NCBI GenBank assembly: GCA_030435675.1
Contig: CM059624.1
Coordinates: forward strand, 4,736,769 to 4,800,768
Reading direction: 5' to 3'
Source of the DNA: Steinernema hermaphroditum
Taxonomy: Eukaryota; Nematoda; Chromadorea; Rhabditida; Steinernematidae
Length of the DNA: 64,000 bases
The position numbers were made by a program, and so were the translations under genes. Position 1 is the first letter of the stretch; every line of letters starts with the position of its first letter. Below are positions 34,567 through 44,810 of this stretch, piece after piece. Under the pieces are notes generated by a model. The model was not told the origin of the DNA, searched no databases, and saw only the letters and a program-made list of their open reading frames with translations.

Positions 34567-35896
34567 TCGAGAAAATGTCATGAAACCACTGCCTGTTGAT
34601 TCTCATTGTGTACGATAAATCAAAATCTAAACATCTGATGAATTAGTGTGATATTCAAAAGATGCCATTTTTCGGCTTCGTCCTGTGGAACAGCAGGCCT
34701 TGTAGTCAACCACGTATCCCTCAGGTCACTACCGCTGTCAAGAACAGCGTGGTCCTCTGACAACACTTCCTCTTGACAAAGTCAAAATGTTTCATTCGAT
34801 ACGCTCTAAATGTACGGTATTCACCGGCACTCATTTCATCCCCATGCTGCTCCACATTTAATGCATCTTGTCCGTAAGTGGATTACGGTATTGGAATTAT
34901 AAGGTGCTTAACATCACAGTTCTCTAATCAGTTACCACCATAAAACGTCACTTCCCAAACAATTTGTGCCGTGCACGTTTGATCGCCGACTGGAGAGCTT
35001 TTATCTTTGGTTTTATCTTTGAGCGGCGACGGGGAACTTTCATCTGTCCCCGGCGACGGCTTCTTAGGAAGCGATGAGCTGCCTAAGGGTGCGTATCAGC
35101 ATATTATTTCGATGCAAAAACGAAAGGAACGACTAAGAAGAGTTGAGCCGCTTTTTCAGATGGTAATTACTCTTAAGCTCTTTGATCGGGAATCATAAAT
35201 GAAGATTTCAAAAAAAGCGAGTGAGTAGCACGTAACTATGAGACAGCATCGTGAATTACGGTATTCTAAACGAGAGTGCATACCATCGTAGATACTGTGA
35301 AGGAACTTAGATCGCATATCTAGAAGTTCTTTTTGTTGAGGTCAAATCAGACATGCCCCTTGGTAGACAGTCTAGACAATGTACCACTGGGGCATTATAT
35401 ATTCGTGTGTGCATCGAGTAAAGGATTGATCGTGTGCTCACCTTCAAAGAGGATCAAATGCTCCTTCCCGATATGCCGGAAGCGTTCGAGCCACTTTCCA
35501 ACATCACAACACCTTTCAATGGTTGCACTTCCATTAGGCAACACTTCGTCGACAGATTAGTGCAGTCGAAATTTGAACTTCCAATCTGCACCGCTGGAAT
35601 AGTCCCTTATCTTACACCCATTCTTCCGTGGGCTTCTCTTCGCCTCCGTTAATCCCCTTCAATAGTGATGTCAAAGTCCGCGTCTTATCATCGCCACTCC
35701 GTGCTACGTCGGGACGTTTACTTAAGGCGGATGGGGAGGGCGGTTCGGATGGGTTCGGCCCGAGTTTTGTGCCTAATTGATTAATTTGGTTTTTGGTTGG
35801 GTTAGGGTGCGCTGTGTGACTGGGTTCGAGATTAAGCTGGGTTGGATGAGCTCACTAAGGTGTTCGACGAATCTAAACCAACATCCCTGGCTTCAG
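34567..35896. other. Intergenic, duplicated CTL upstream region
   Basis: Parts at 34981-35060 and 35660-35740 resemble the upstream region of the previous CTL gene (32040-32110 and 32500-32560). No intact gene. Several TACGGTA-type motifs. Confidence 0.45.
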
Positions 35897-37029
35897 ATGC
35901 TCTCGATATCGCTCCTACCCATCCTCCTAATCCTGGGCGGAATCGGCGCCGAAGAACCCATCGAGAGGGTCTGTCCCCCCGGAGTGGTCACCAGCGCCGA
36001 CCGTTCGAAGTGCTTCTTCATCGTCCCCGTCCCCCTCTCCTTCGAAGACGCCCAGACGACGTGCGCCAACCTGAATCTCCGTTTGGCCTCCATCGAAAGT
36101 GAAGCCGACAATAATTGGCTCACAGGTAAATCATGCAAGATAATACAATGAGATGGAAAAGTTCCATCCATTTGAGAACCAACTGACATGTCATTACCTT
36201 AGATTTCCTTTTCAGAAACCGCCTATGATCGCTTCACAGATCTCAACCTGAAAACCACGAACTTCTGGCTCGGAGGCAGCGTCGACTCCTCCGACACCTG
36301 GACCTGGCTGGACGGCTCTAACCTGACGTTCTCCAACTGGGCCGACGGCCACCCGGGCTGCGGAGACTGTCTCTACGTGGACAGCGCCTCCGGTCTCTGG
36401 CACGCCGGAAACTGCTCGGAGAAGGTCTCCTACGTGTGCGAAAGCGACGTTCCCAAGCCCACACCTCCTCCGACCACCCCGTCACGTAGGTCGACAAGTA
36501 CTTGGCCCCCAAAAATGAGAGCTTCAGCACCTCCTCTGCCCACGTGCCCAACTTGTCCTGACTGCCCGGACCCCGACCAGGGCACCACTTGTCCTCCACC
36601 TCCAGAGCCCGAGTGGAAGCAGCTCGGCAACTACCTCTACTGCTCCAACCCCTCGCAAATGAGCTGGGGCGACGCGCGAAGCTGGTGCGCTATGCACGGC
36701 GCTGACTTGGTGTCCATCCACTCGGAGCAGGAGAACCTCTTCGTGTACGCGATGTGGAAGGGAATGTCGTGGCTGGGCGGCCACTCGCCCTACCACAACA
36801 ACACCTTCGTGTGGGCCGACGGCACTGCGTGGAACTTCCAGAACTGGGGCCAGAACGACCCCAACAACGCGTTCTTCAACGACGACTGTGTTAGTCATGT
36901 GTAGCCTCGATTCTACAGTACTTGTGGACATTTCAGCTTCAAGTATTCATCGGAGACCAGTGGAGTAGCACCGACTGCGGAGAGCAAGCGCCGTTCGTCT
37001 GCAAGAAGATGCTGGTCTCTGGAAAGTGA
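35897..37029 (+). CDS. Secreted two-domain C-type lectin (317 aa)
   Basis: Exons 35897..36125, 36216..36485, 36528..36889 and 36937..37029. The ATG follows ttcag directly. Exon 1 is almost identical to that of the gene at 32664 (GIGAEEPIERVCPPGVV, SFEDAQTTCANLNLRLASI), while later exons differ much more. CTLD 1 has NFWLGG and NWADGHPGCGDC. The linker is Cys-Pro-rich (CPTCPDCPDPD). CTLD 2 has WGDARSWCAMHGADLVSIHS, SWLGGHSP and WGQNDPNN, then APFVCKK. The intron 36486-36527 is 42 nt and in frame, so a retained form would add 14 residues. AATAAA at 37064-37069. Confidence 0.86.
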
Positions 37030-37328
37030 TGAAATCGGATGTGTGTATCGATGTTGTATGTAAAATAAAACTCAAATTCTCAACAGTTGCTATTCGGTCT
37101 TTTTCTATTATCTTTTTTTTCAATATATTTTCATTGACCAATGTACTTTCGGTTGTCCTCACCCTCCTCAACCGTTTGGCAGCATTCATTTGGTCACATA
37201 AGAGGCCTAAGAAGTTAACAGCAGTTTTCTCCCCGATTGGTCACCAAGCATCGCATTTTAGATAAGCGTCGCAATATTGACGACCCATTTTTATATACCG
37301 TTTGTGACTTTCCCATTTCGTTATTACC

Positions 37329-37853
37329 ATGGTGAACAAGATTCTTCTGCGTCTTCTCAGTCTGTTTACAAGTCGTAAACGCCTTCTACTCAGAGACGGT
37401 CCCTTCAGACGGGAGCAGAAGATTTCAGAAGTCACTGCCGACCTGAAAGAAGTTGCTGACGTTGAAGAGAAGAAAGCTGTCAGATCGACTCGGCCGGAAT
37501 CGACCGACAGTGGCTTCCAAGACGATGACGTCTTCGTCGATCTCGGAGAAGAGACGCCAGTCGTCAAGGAGAAGAAGGTCGATTCCCCGGCCGGCTTCTG
37601 CAGTTGGTCTCTGCTGCCGAATCTCGTAAGGAAGAACCCAAACCCCGAAACGTGGCAGGACAACAAGGTGCCAAAGCTGTTCACCGACTGGCACTCCGAC
37701 CATCTCATCCCGGTGGACACCGTCCTGATCGATCGCAGAAACGGCGAAGTGCACTTCTACAGAGCGCTTCCAAAGGGACATCTCGAAAGCGGGCGCGTCA
37801 AAGACATTTACAGGCGATATATGATGTTCAAAGGTGTTTGTGAATTGTCTTAA
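37329..37853 (+). CDS. Unknown small protein, intact copy (174 aa)
   Basis: Single exon with ATG 37329 and TATATA at 37292-37297. The N-terminus is basic and hydrophobic (MVNKILLRLLSLFTSRKRLL), possibly an anchor or targeting helix. An acidic region follows (DSGFQDDDVFVDLGEE), then a globular-looking C-terminal half with HSDHLIPVDTVLIDRRNGEV and HLESGRVKDIYRRY. No known domain recognised. The right inverted arm begins inside this gene (37513), so only the part from there on was copied to the left arm. Not lectin-like, but nested in the lectin cluster. Confidence 0.65.
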   Translation: MVNKILLRLLSLFTSRKRLLLRDGPFRREQKISEVTADLKEVADVEEKKAVRSTRPESTDSGFQDDDVFVDLGEETPVVKEKKVDSPAGFCSWSLLPNLVRKNPNPETWQDNKVPKLFTDWHSDHLIPVDTVLIDRRNGEVHFYRALPKGHLESGRVKDIYRRYMMFKGVCELS

Positions 37854-37899
37854 TTGCGAGCATTCTTTATATCTGTCAGAAAATGAGGTGAACGTCATA

Positions 37900-39284
37900 T
37901 TAATTAGCCTTCTTTTTGCATACAAAGGGATACTTCGAGCCGCACTGATTACTGTACCACTGTTTTCCGACGCCGAAGTACTGTGCCTGGAGATTTCAGG
38001 ATAGTACGGTCAACGGGAAGGTGACTTACACAGCTGAAAACACCCCCGGGGTTGTTTGGTTCTCCGGCGATCCACTCGGTGTAGGACCATTCGGATCCAT
38101 CGGACCAGGCGAAACTGGCGTTCTGATAGGGGGATTGGGCGCCGATCCAGCAACTGCCCCTCGAGAGGGAGAAGACGAAGTCATTCTCCCCGGCGCTGTG
38201 GATCGAAACCAAGTCGGCACCACTGGAATGACACCACTGCTTCGCGTCTGTCCAGTTCTTCCGGGCGGCGTTGAAGCAGTAGACGTTGCCTCCGTATCGC
38301 TTCCACGCGGGACCGGGGGTGGGAGAGGGTGCCAGACTTGTAGGAGAAGAAGACCCGATGCCAGTGGTGGCTGCAAGGGTGGAAGCCTCGGAGGTGGATT
38401 CAGGGATGTTCCTGGTGGTGGATACTGTAGAAGTCCGAGTAGTGGTCGGGGATTGAGTCGGACACGGTGGACATTCAGTGGCCGGCGGGCATGTCCAGGT
38501 TCTCGATCGACAAGATGGACACGGCGGACAGACGGGAGGCGTAGGCGCTAGGAGACGTCTTTCGAGAGCTGAAAATCCTGACCATACTTGGACAAGTAGA
38601 GGGCGAATGGGAGATGGCATCGACCTCGCATACATAGGCAGCCACGGCGTCACAAGCAGCGGCGGACCAGAAGCCAGTGGCGCTGTCCAGGGCAACACAG
38701 TTTCCATAGTTTGAAGGACTGTCCCACGAGGAATAGGCGAAGACGGAGCCGTCGAGCCATGTCCAGTTGCCTGAACCTTGCTTGGTCCCGCCGAGCCAGA
38801 GTTTTGTGTTTCTCATCCGCAGGTTTATGAACAGATCGAAGGCGGTTTCTGAAGATCGCTTGGAGTACTAAGAATGAGACATGTCTACGCCCTATGTCTT
38901 CGTAGACCAGTCTCGTCTCGAATCGTGAAAAGCTTTTCAGAGATATTTCAGTCCGTATAGTTTTTACCCGAGACTGGGACATATCTGCCTTGCATGCAGA
39001 CAAGACTCGTTCAGACAGACAGACTTTTCGTCTCGCAGACCGCCCGCTGCGGGGAAACGTTTCTCACCCGAAATTCGCTCGTTGTCCACACTGTTGCAGA
39101 CGGAGGCGAATCGGGCCTGCATGTTCAAGCAGGTGCGTTCGGCGTCGTCGAAGGAGTTCAGGACGGGGACGACGTGGAAACATTTCGTCCGATCGCTGCT
39201 GGTGACGGCGTTAGGCGGGCAAACTCGCTGGGCGACACCAAACCCGACGATGAGAAGAATAACAGTGGAGTGGAGGAAGCTCAT
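37900..39284 (-). CDS. Secreted two-domain C-type lectin, right copy (360 aa)
   Basis: Exons 39068..39284, 38588..38848, 38030..38547 and 37900..37986, the mirror of the gene at 29211-30595. It keeps the signal peptide, both CTLDs, the Cys-Pro linker and the EPNN motif of domain 2. A few residues differ (WLDGSVFAYSSWDSPSNYG here against WLDD..WGSPSDYG on the left; CPPATE against CPPVTE). Both copies are open throughout and could be functional. Confidence 0.87.
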
Positions 39285-39522
39285 CTGTTTGAGAAGTGGA
39301 CAGTGGAGATGCTCATCTGAGCGTCATATTTATACGGCGTTTGGCATGTTCTGGCACAGCATACCAACAACAACTTCATTTTCGTGCGGCCTGTTTGCGG
39401 ACACCAATTGGAATCTCTGAAAGGCGCCTATTTGGACAAGCTTGTTGTCTCTCTCGGCGACGGCTGTTCCAACATCGCCGTTGCCATAAAAGGGATTGGG
39501 GTGAGTGGTCAAGCATCGGTGC
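39285..39522. promoter_or_regulatory. Divergent promoter of a CTL pair, right arm
   Basis: TATAAATA on the minus strand at 39327-39334 and CATAAAAG on the plus strand at 39485-39492, mirroring the left arm. Confidence 0.6.
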
Positions 39523-40090
39523 ACCATGAAGACGAGTCTCTTCCTTGTCGCCATGTTCTTGCTCGTCTCCGTCGACTCGAAGTGTCCCGAGGGCGCCGTC
39601 TTCCACGAGAGAACCGAGAAGTGTCTCCACCTCATTGCGGTCCGTCTGACCCACTTCGAGGCGGAGACCTCCTGCCTCTCTCTTCAGGGCACTTTGGCCC
39701 TTATTGACAGAAACGACAGAGCTCTGATCTCCGGCGGTAATCCACAATTCGAAGATAGGCATGTCTGAGTCTAGGTCTGTTCAACGCCACCCTCGATCAG
39801 GCGTGGATCGCGTCGAAATCACGCAATAGGAGTTGTTCGACTGTCGACCTGAGAACCGGGGACATCTCTCCGAAGAAATGCGATTCCAAGCACGCCTACA
39901 TCTGCCAGCGTCCACTGGGAGGCCAGCTGCTCCAAAACTGTGGAAGTAGGGTGGTCGTGATAAGAGAGCCGTACGAATGAACATTTCAGATGATCCCGAA
40001 CCCACTTGTCCTCCTTGTCCGGAGTGTCCTCCTGTCACTGTTGTCTCCTGCCCGGGTCAAGCACCGTGCCCTCCCTGTAACATTCACTGA
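39523..40090 (+). CDS. Secreted single C-type lectin protein with Cys/Pro tail, right copy (161 aa)
   Basis: Exons 39523..39736, 39775..39945 and 39990..40090, the mirror of 28405-28972. Signal peptide MKTSLFLVAMFLLVSVDS (one residue different from the left copy), the same reduced CTLD and the same Cys-Pro tail. Open throughout. Confidence 0.82.
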
Positions 40091-40227
40091 ATGAATGAAT
40101 CCATCGCAGTCGACTGATAAATGCTCTTTTGTAAGACTTATCCAAGGACATATTACTGTTTCCTTGGTTCTTCGAATCTGAATTCCGTGGCGCTCTGAAT
40201 CGAAATTTCAACGGTCAGACGTTTGGC

Positions 40228-40654
40228 TGAAGGTACATCACTGAAGACTCGGCGGACTCGCTTCTTCGGTGACCTCGGATACAGAGGATGATAACGAAAC
40301 AAACCTGATGGAAACCGAGCGGAAGGCAGGGAAATGAACAATAGGTGCAATTAAGTGCGATTCCAAGCATGCAAAATTGGTTGCAAGACGCCCGGAGACT
40401 TCGAGTCGGAGCCAGAACGCTCTTCCGAATCGGAAAAAATCTTCACTCGCCTCGAGCACAGTCGACTTGCAAAATTTCAGAAATGGTTTTGCGTGTTAAA
40501 AGCTGTCTGTAACTGATACTCACGCCGGCTATGTGCCGATGGTCGGCCGGGTCACTGAATTCACTAATCCCGCTTACCACTTCAGCCTCACTCAATCCCT
40601 GAAACGTGTATTCACAAAAAAAAATAAAACAAAGCACACAAGATATATCACTAT
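40228..40654. other. Intergenic with an unassigned exon-like segment
   Basis: On the minus strand 40524-40598 is bounded by a tttcag acceptor and a gtgagt donor and is open in phase 0 (GLSEAEVVSGISEFSDPADH). I cannot link it to other exons. The plus strand has other short open pieces. No gene model is supported. Confidence 0.35.
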
Positions 40655-41029
40655 CTACGCGAGAGTCTTCATTTCTTCCAGGAAGTCGTTGAACTCTTCA
40701 TCGACGGACTTCTTCTGCTCTGGCTTGAATGACGTCGCTGTTTTGCTCTGCTTGGCCTTCTTTGCTTGCTGCATCCGGTTTCGGATTAAGGCGACCGGAA
40801 TAAACTTGGTCGTCTCGGACTGCAAATTGCGGAGTTCGGGCGCCGCAGTGATGACGTGTGCTTGCTCCTCCTGATGGGTTCTAAATAAGCATGTGTACAA
40901 CAGGAAAATTAAGCAAGGGTCTCACCTTGCATCAGGTTTTGGTTCAACTGGCTCATCGCGAGGTGACGCGGGTGCCACCTGCGTGAGCGGAGCCAGTGGC
41001 GCTTCACTTTCTGTCGTTTGTGAGTTCAT
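40655..41029 (-). CDS. Short WBP11 C-terminal-like protein (109 aa)
   Basis: Exons 40926..41029 and 40655..40880, in phase. The ATG lies 3 nt after attccag, a likely spliced-leader site. The C-terminal half resembles the end of the splicing factor WBP11: LRNLQSETTKFIPVAL followed by a basic stretch and VDEEFNDFLEEMKTL. In WBP11 this block ends a protein of about 600 residues, whereas here only a Pro-rich N-terminus precedes it. It may be a separate small paralog or the remaining part of a split gene. A nuclear, RNA-processing role is inferred by similarity only. Confidence 0.55.
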
Positions 41030-41722
41030 GGCCTGGAATGTGGCGATAAGCATGAGAACATAACAGCACGAAAAGGACGCGCAAAAGTTGCGGGAAATCG
41101 CAAGTCTTTGCTCGGACATGGGAGGCAAAGCTTGTGTCCCACGTGATGAAAAATGATGTAGGGTGCATTCGTGCTTGACCAAAAACAGCACGCTGCATAC
41201 GACTGGTCAATGCGTGTCATATGGACCGTAAAATTTGAAATGCACCAATTTAAACGATCTTAGACAGACGGAATGCTCTGCATCTGGACATGTCTACCTT
41301 AACCAAATGGCGAAACAATTTCAGCAAAAAGTTGACTAGCAAATGTCAAGAATCGACCAAAGACACAAATTTTGTCCCATCAGCAAGAAGTCGGTTTTTC
41401 ATAAGTCGGTCGGTTCCGTAAAGCGCTTCTCATGAGCAACGGCGAGGAAGCTGACACGATGTGGTTTTACGCGCTAAAGAGACAGACATCCTGCAACAAC
41501 GTGTCGCGCCGAGGATAAGCGGCCCTCAAAGGCCCGATGATACACGCTGGAAAGCGTTCGAATTTGGCGCGCTTTTCAAATTGACTCGAACGTGCGATGT
41601 TCTACATTTCAAATGGCTCAAATGATATTCAAATGATACTCAGCCGCGGTGTCATTGCAGTTGGCCAGAGCCGCTCGGATTTTCGTTGTTGCTGACGCTT
41701 TCCGCGAAGCCAAACGAGCAAA
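41030..41722. other. Intergenic between divergent genes
   Basis: Likely promoter region of rpl-7A (plus) and the WBP11-like gene (minus). No gene seen. Confidence 0.45.
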
Positions 41723-42826
41723 ATGGTGAGTTTTTTCTTGTTCCTTTGCGGAATTGCTGCCAAAGTTTCTGGTGGGTTGTGGGTGTTTCTACTGTGTTGT
41801 TGGTGTTCATGCCTTTGCTAGCTTTTACTTATATGTGTTTGTTTTAGCCTACGAAAAAGGTTATCAAGAAGAAGGTTGCCGCACCTCCGGCACACATCCA
41901 GAAGGCCGAGACCAAGAAGGGTGAGAAGAACCCTCTCTTCGAGAGCCGCGATCGCAACTGGGGCATAGGTAGGATTTCCGTTCCTCAATAACGTTGTAAA
42001 TGCTTTCTATTACAGGACAGGACATCCAGCCTAAGCGTGACCTGACCCGCTTTGTCCGATGGCCCAAGTACATCCGCCTGCAGCGGCAGAAGGCTGTCCT
42101 GCAAAAGCGTCTGAAGGTGCCGCCCACCATCCACCAATTCCATCAAACCTTGGACAAGCAGACCGGTGAGTCCTACAACGTAACTTATGTTTTCTAAACC
42201 TACTTCTTTCAGCTTCTGAGATGTTCCGCCTGCTCGACAAGTACCGTCCTGAGACCAAGCAGGCGAAGAAGCAGCGCCTCGCTGCCCGTGCTGAGGCGAA
42301 TGCAGCTGGCAAGGAAGAGAAGGTCACCAAGAGACCTCCCGTTGTCCACTCCGGAATCTGCACGGTTACGAAGCTCATCGAGAACAAGAAGGCTTCGCTG
42401 GTCGTCATAGCGCACGACGTCGACCCCATCGAGATCGTGCTGTTCCTTCCTGCCCTCTGCCGCAAATTCAAGGTCCCGTACTGCATCGTCAAAGGGAAGG
42501 CTCGCCTTGGACAGGTTGTTCACAAGAAGACGACCTCCTGCCTTGCTCTCGCCGAAACGAATCCGTAAGTCCTTCTCTCAATCAATACTTACTAACATGA
42601 AATCTGTTTAGCGAAGACAAGAACGCCCTGAACAAGCTGGTCGAGACTGTCACCACCAACTTCAACGAGCGCGCTGAGGAGGTAGGGAGAGAGTGCCTGG
42701 TAGCGTTAACACCTTTGTTTTCAGATCCGCAAGCACTGGGGAGGTGGAATCATGTCTGCACGCTCGCAGGCGAAGAAGTCCAAGCTGGAGAAGGCGAAGA
42801 TCAAGGAGACCCAGCAAAAAGTTTAA
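41723..42826 (+). CDS. rpl-7A: 60S ribosomal protein L7a (eL8), 265 aa
   Basis: A large-subunit ribosomal protein of the L7Ae RNA-binding family. Coding exons: 41723..41725 (the ATG alone), 41848..41968, 42016..42165, 42213..42564, 42612..42681 and 42725..42826, all in phase. Typical stretches include a Lys-rich start, [46 protein letters not shown], the L7Ae core ([33 protein letters not shown]) and [19 protein letters not shown]. The length matches the family. Confidence 0.97.
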
Positions 42827-43197
42827 TTTTTTGTTCGCCCATTGTTGACCATAAATTGTTTATTAATGTTCGGTTGCACTTTGTTTCGGGTATGGGATGT
42901 TGGTCGGTGGTATACGCTGTTCATGGGTTTTGTCGTTGTCTTGACTTTAATTGGATAGCAGCGTGCAGTGCCGTTTAGTTGCATTCATCGAATCGTGGAA
43001 AGCTTTTCAGAGACCCGAGACTGGGACATATCTGCCTTGCATGCAAACAAGACTCGACAAGACAGATAGGAAGGCAGACTTTTCGTCTCGCAGACCGCGC
43101 GTTGTGGCCCTTCTTGATAGAAACGACAGGAACAGTTGCATATTTATTAACTCTAAATATATAACAAGAAATTTAATCCTAAATTCGAGATGTTATA
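42827..43197. other. Intergenic with a dispersed CTL-intron-like repeat
   Basis: About 42985-43105 resembles intron 1 of the two-domain CTL genes (reverse complement of about 29440-29575), sharing agcttttcagaga, cccgagactgggacatatct, tgccttgcatgca and cttttcgtctcgcagaccg, with a gap of roughly 25 bp. Probably a dispersed repeat that also sits in the CTL intron. Confidence 0.6.
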
Positions 43198-44306
43198 TTA
43201 ACAAATAGCCTCCGGACGGTCAGAGCTCGAAGAGTAACTAGCGCGATCTGGGGTATTAGCTTGAGTCGATTCGGTGGATTCCAAGAAAGTGCGAAGGTCC
43301 GCACGCAATTCGGGAAACGTTTCGTCGAGCAAATTTGCTCTCTCTTCGGAATCAGTCGTTTCACTCAGAAATGAGATTTCCGTCACGTTCTTGTAATCGC
43401 TGTCACTTTGCATAGCCTGCATTGTGACGCATGAATGGGCGGTACGATTCAGCGTGGCCGCTCTTGAGAGGTTGTGGTCAAACATCGGGATGGTGTCCTT
43501 GGGTGTGATGCACGAAAGATCCAGCATCTTTAGGTAGTCCTTTTCGTTCTTTCTCTGAAAAGTCATGGATGAAAAGAGGTGTCAAACGATTCGATTTCAG
43601 CTGACTTTCATGTACGAACGTCTCACCACTCGAATGCAGAAGGCAAATGGAAGATAGAGGCAGAGACCGATGGAGATGACGGTCGTGATCTTCCAGGCGT
43701 CAGTGACATATTCGTTTGTGCCAACGAACTGCACTAAAACGGATACAATAAACTCTAAAAACTGGCGCAACTAACAAACCTATAGCGATGAGGATGTTGC
43801 AAACGATAGCGCTCACTTCCAGAGAAATTCTGCATTTTGGTTTGGCGCATCTCGTTAGAGCAACGACGACATTACACGCTTGAAGAATAAATGCAGCATA
43901 CAACAAGCTACCTGAAGCACAATGTTTAGCATAATATAATTTTGAGAGTGACACAAACGTACTTATCGCAGTCGATGTCAACCAGGAGTTCGAAGCGGCT
44001 TGACACTGGAAATGTGTAGCCTGAAATGATGCTCACTCCATTAATACCAGAAATATCACCAATTAAAGCATAAAATTGATATTTTAAGTGCAATGTTGCA
44101 ATTGTACATTCAATTATCAAACACACATAATATTTGCAGGAACTCACCTTTCTAATTGGAAGCTGCACCGCATCTTCATCGTTGCGACAGTGCAGCGGAG
44201 AAGATTTCACGGAGCCAGCGGCGATCCCCAGGTGGCGGATGACGACGAGAATGGAGACGACGAGCGAAATCAGAAGCTGGGAGCGTCGAGCGACAACACG
44301 CACCAT
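43198..44306 (-). CDS. Four-transmembrane protein of unknown family (270 aa)
   Basis: Exons 44148..44306, 43963..44020, 43780..43911, 43627..43733 and 43198..43554, all in phase. Membrane segments: about 9-30 (SQLLISLVVSILVVIRHLGI), 76-93 (LLYAAFILQACNVVVALT), 104-123 (ISLEVSAIVCNILIAIVQFV) and 132-152 (TTVISIGLCLYLPFAFCI). The first loop carries Cys residues (HCRNDE, FQC). The long C-terminal tail is Ser/Thr-rich and acidic, probably cytoplasmic. The layout is like claudin or Clc-like tetraspan proteins, but no diagnostic motif is seen, so I leave the family open. Confidence 0.68.
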
Positions 44307-44433
44307 TGCGACCAGCCTCAACACGTGAAGAAAACGAAATGAAGCATGTATCAGACAAAGAGACGAATGTGCAAGACGAGACAGAACTGGGATTTACGGA
44401 TTAGCTGGACACAGCGACGGGCTTTCCTGTCAT

Positions 44434-44764
44434 TTACAGCGCGCGCCACTCGTAGATGTAGGCCATTTCGGATATGTTGCTAGCATGGTGGAACGTTTCT
44501 TGTGCTTGTTGGTCCAAGAAGTCGGCGATCATGTCGCACGCGAGCATCTGTTCCCTCTCTGCGTTCATGAATCTCGTCTAGGATTTCGCAATTGCTTTTC
44601 TGGTAGAACTTGCAGACGGCGTATTTGACTTTCTGCAACGTTGGCCACCCACCGGCGCTCTTCTTCTTATGCTTGACTGTCGCTTCAAATGATGCAATAA
44701 GTATCAGAATACAATAAAAGGAATTCCAAAAAATGATTGTTGGGATGAATGAAAACCTTTGCAT
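44434..44764 (-). CDS. Possible small secreted peptide (92 aa)
   Basis: Model: exon 1 44630..44764 and exon 2 44434..44577, with a 52-nt intron (donor gtcaaa is weak, acceptor atcctag). The N-terminus is a signal peptide (FIPTIIFWNSFYCILILIAS). The second exon is helix-like (NAEREQMLACDMIADFLDQQ, ending YIYEWRAL). Without splicing, the two good coding stretches lie in different frames, so the alternative is a frameshifted gene. Its ATG is only 46 bp from the divergent ATG at 44811. Confidence 0.42.
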
Positions 44765-44810
44765 CGCAAACTGCACATATAGGCAGCGTAACTATGCGAG
44801 TAGGATAACC

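Larger units (their letters stand above)
37513..40227 (-). repeat. Right arm of the 2,715-bp inverted duplication
   Basis: Reverse complement of 28268-30982 with the same length. It contains the intact unknown gene's 3' part and the right CTL pair. The spacer between arms is 6,530 bp (30983-37512). Because the gene broken in the left arm is whole here, this arm is probably the source. Confidence 0.95.
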
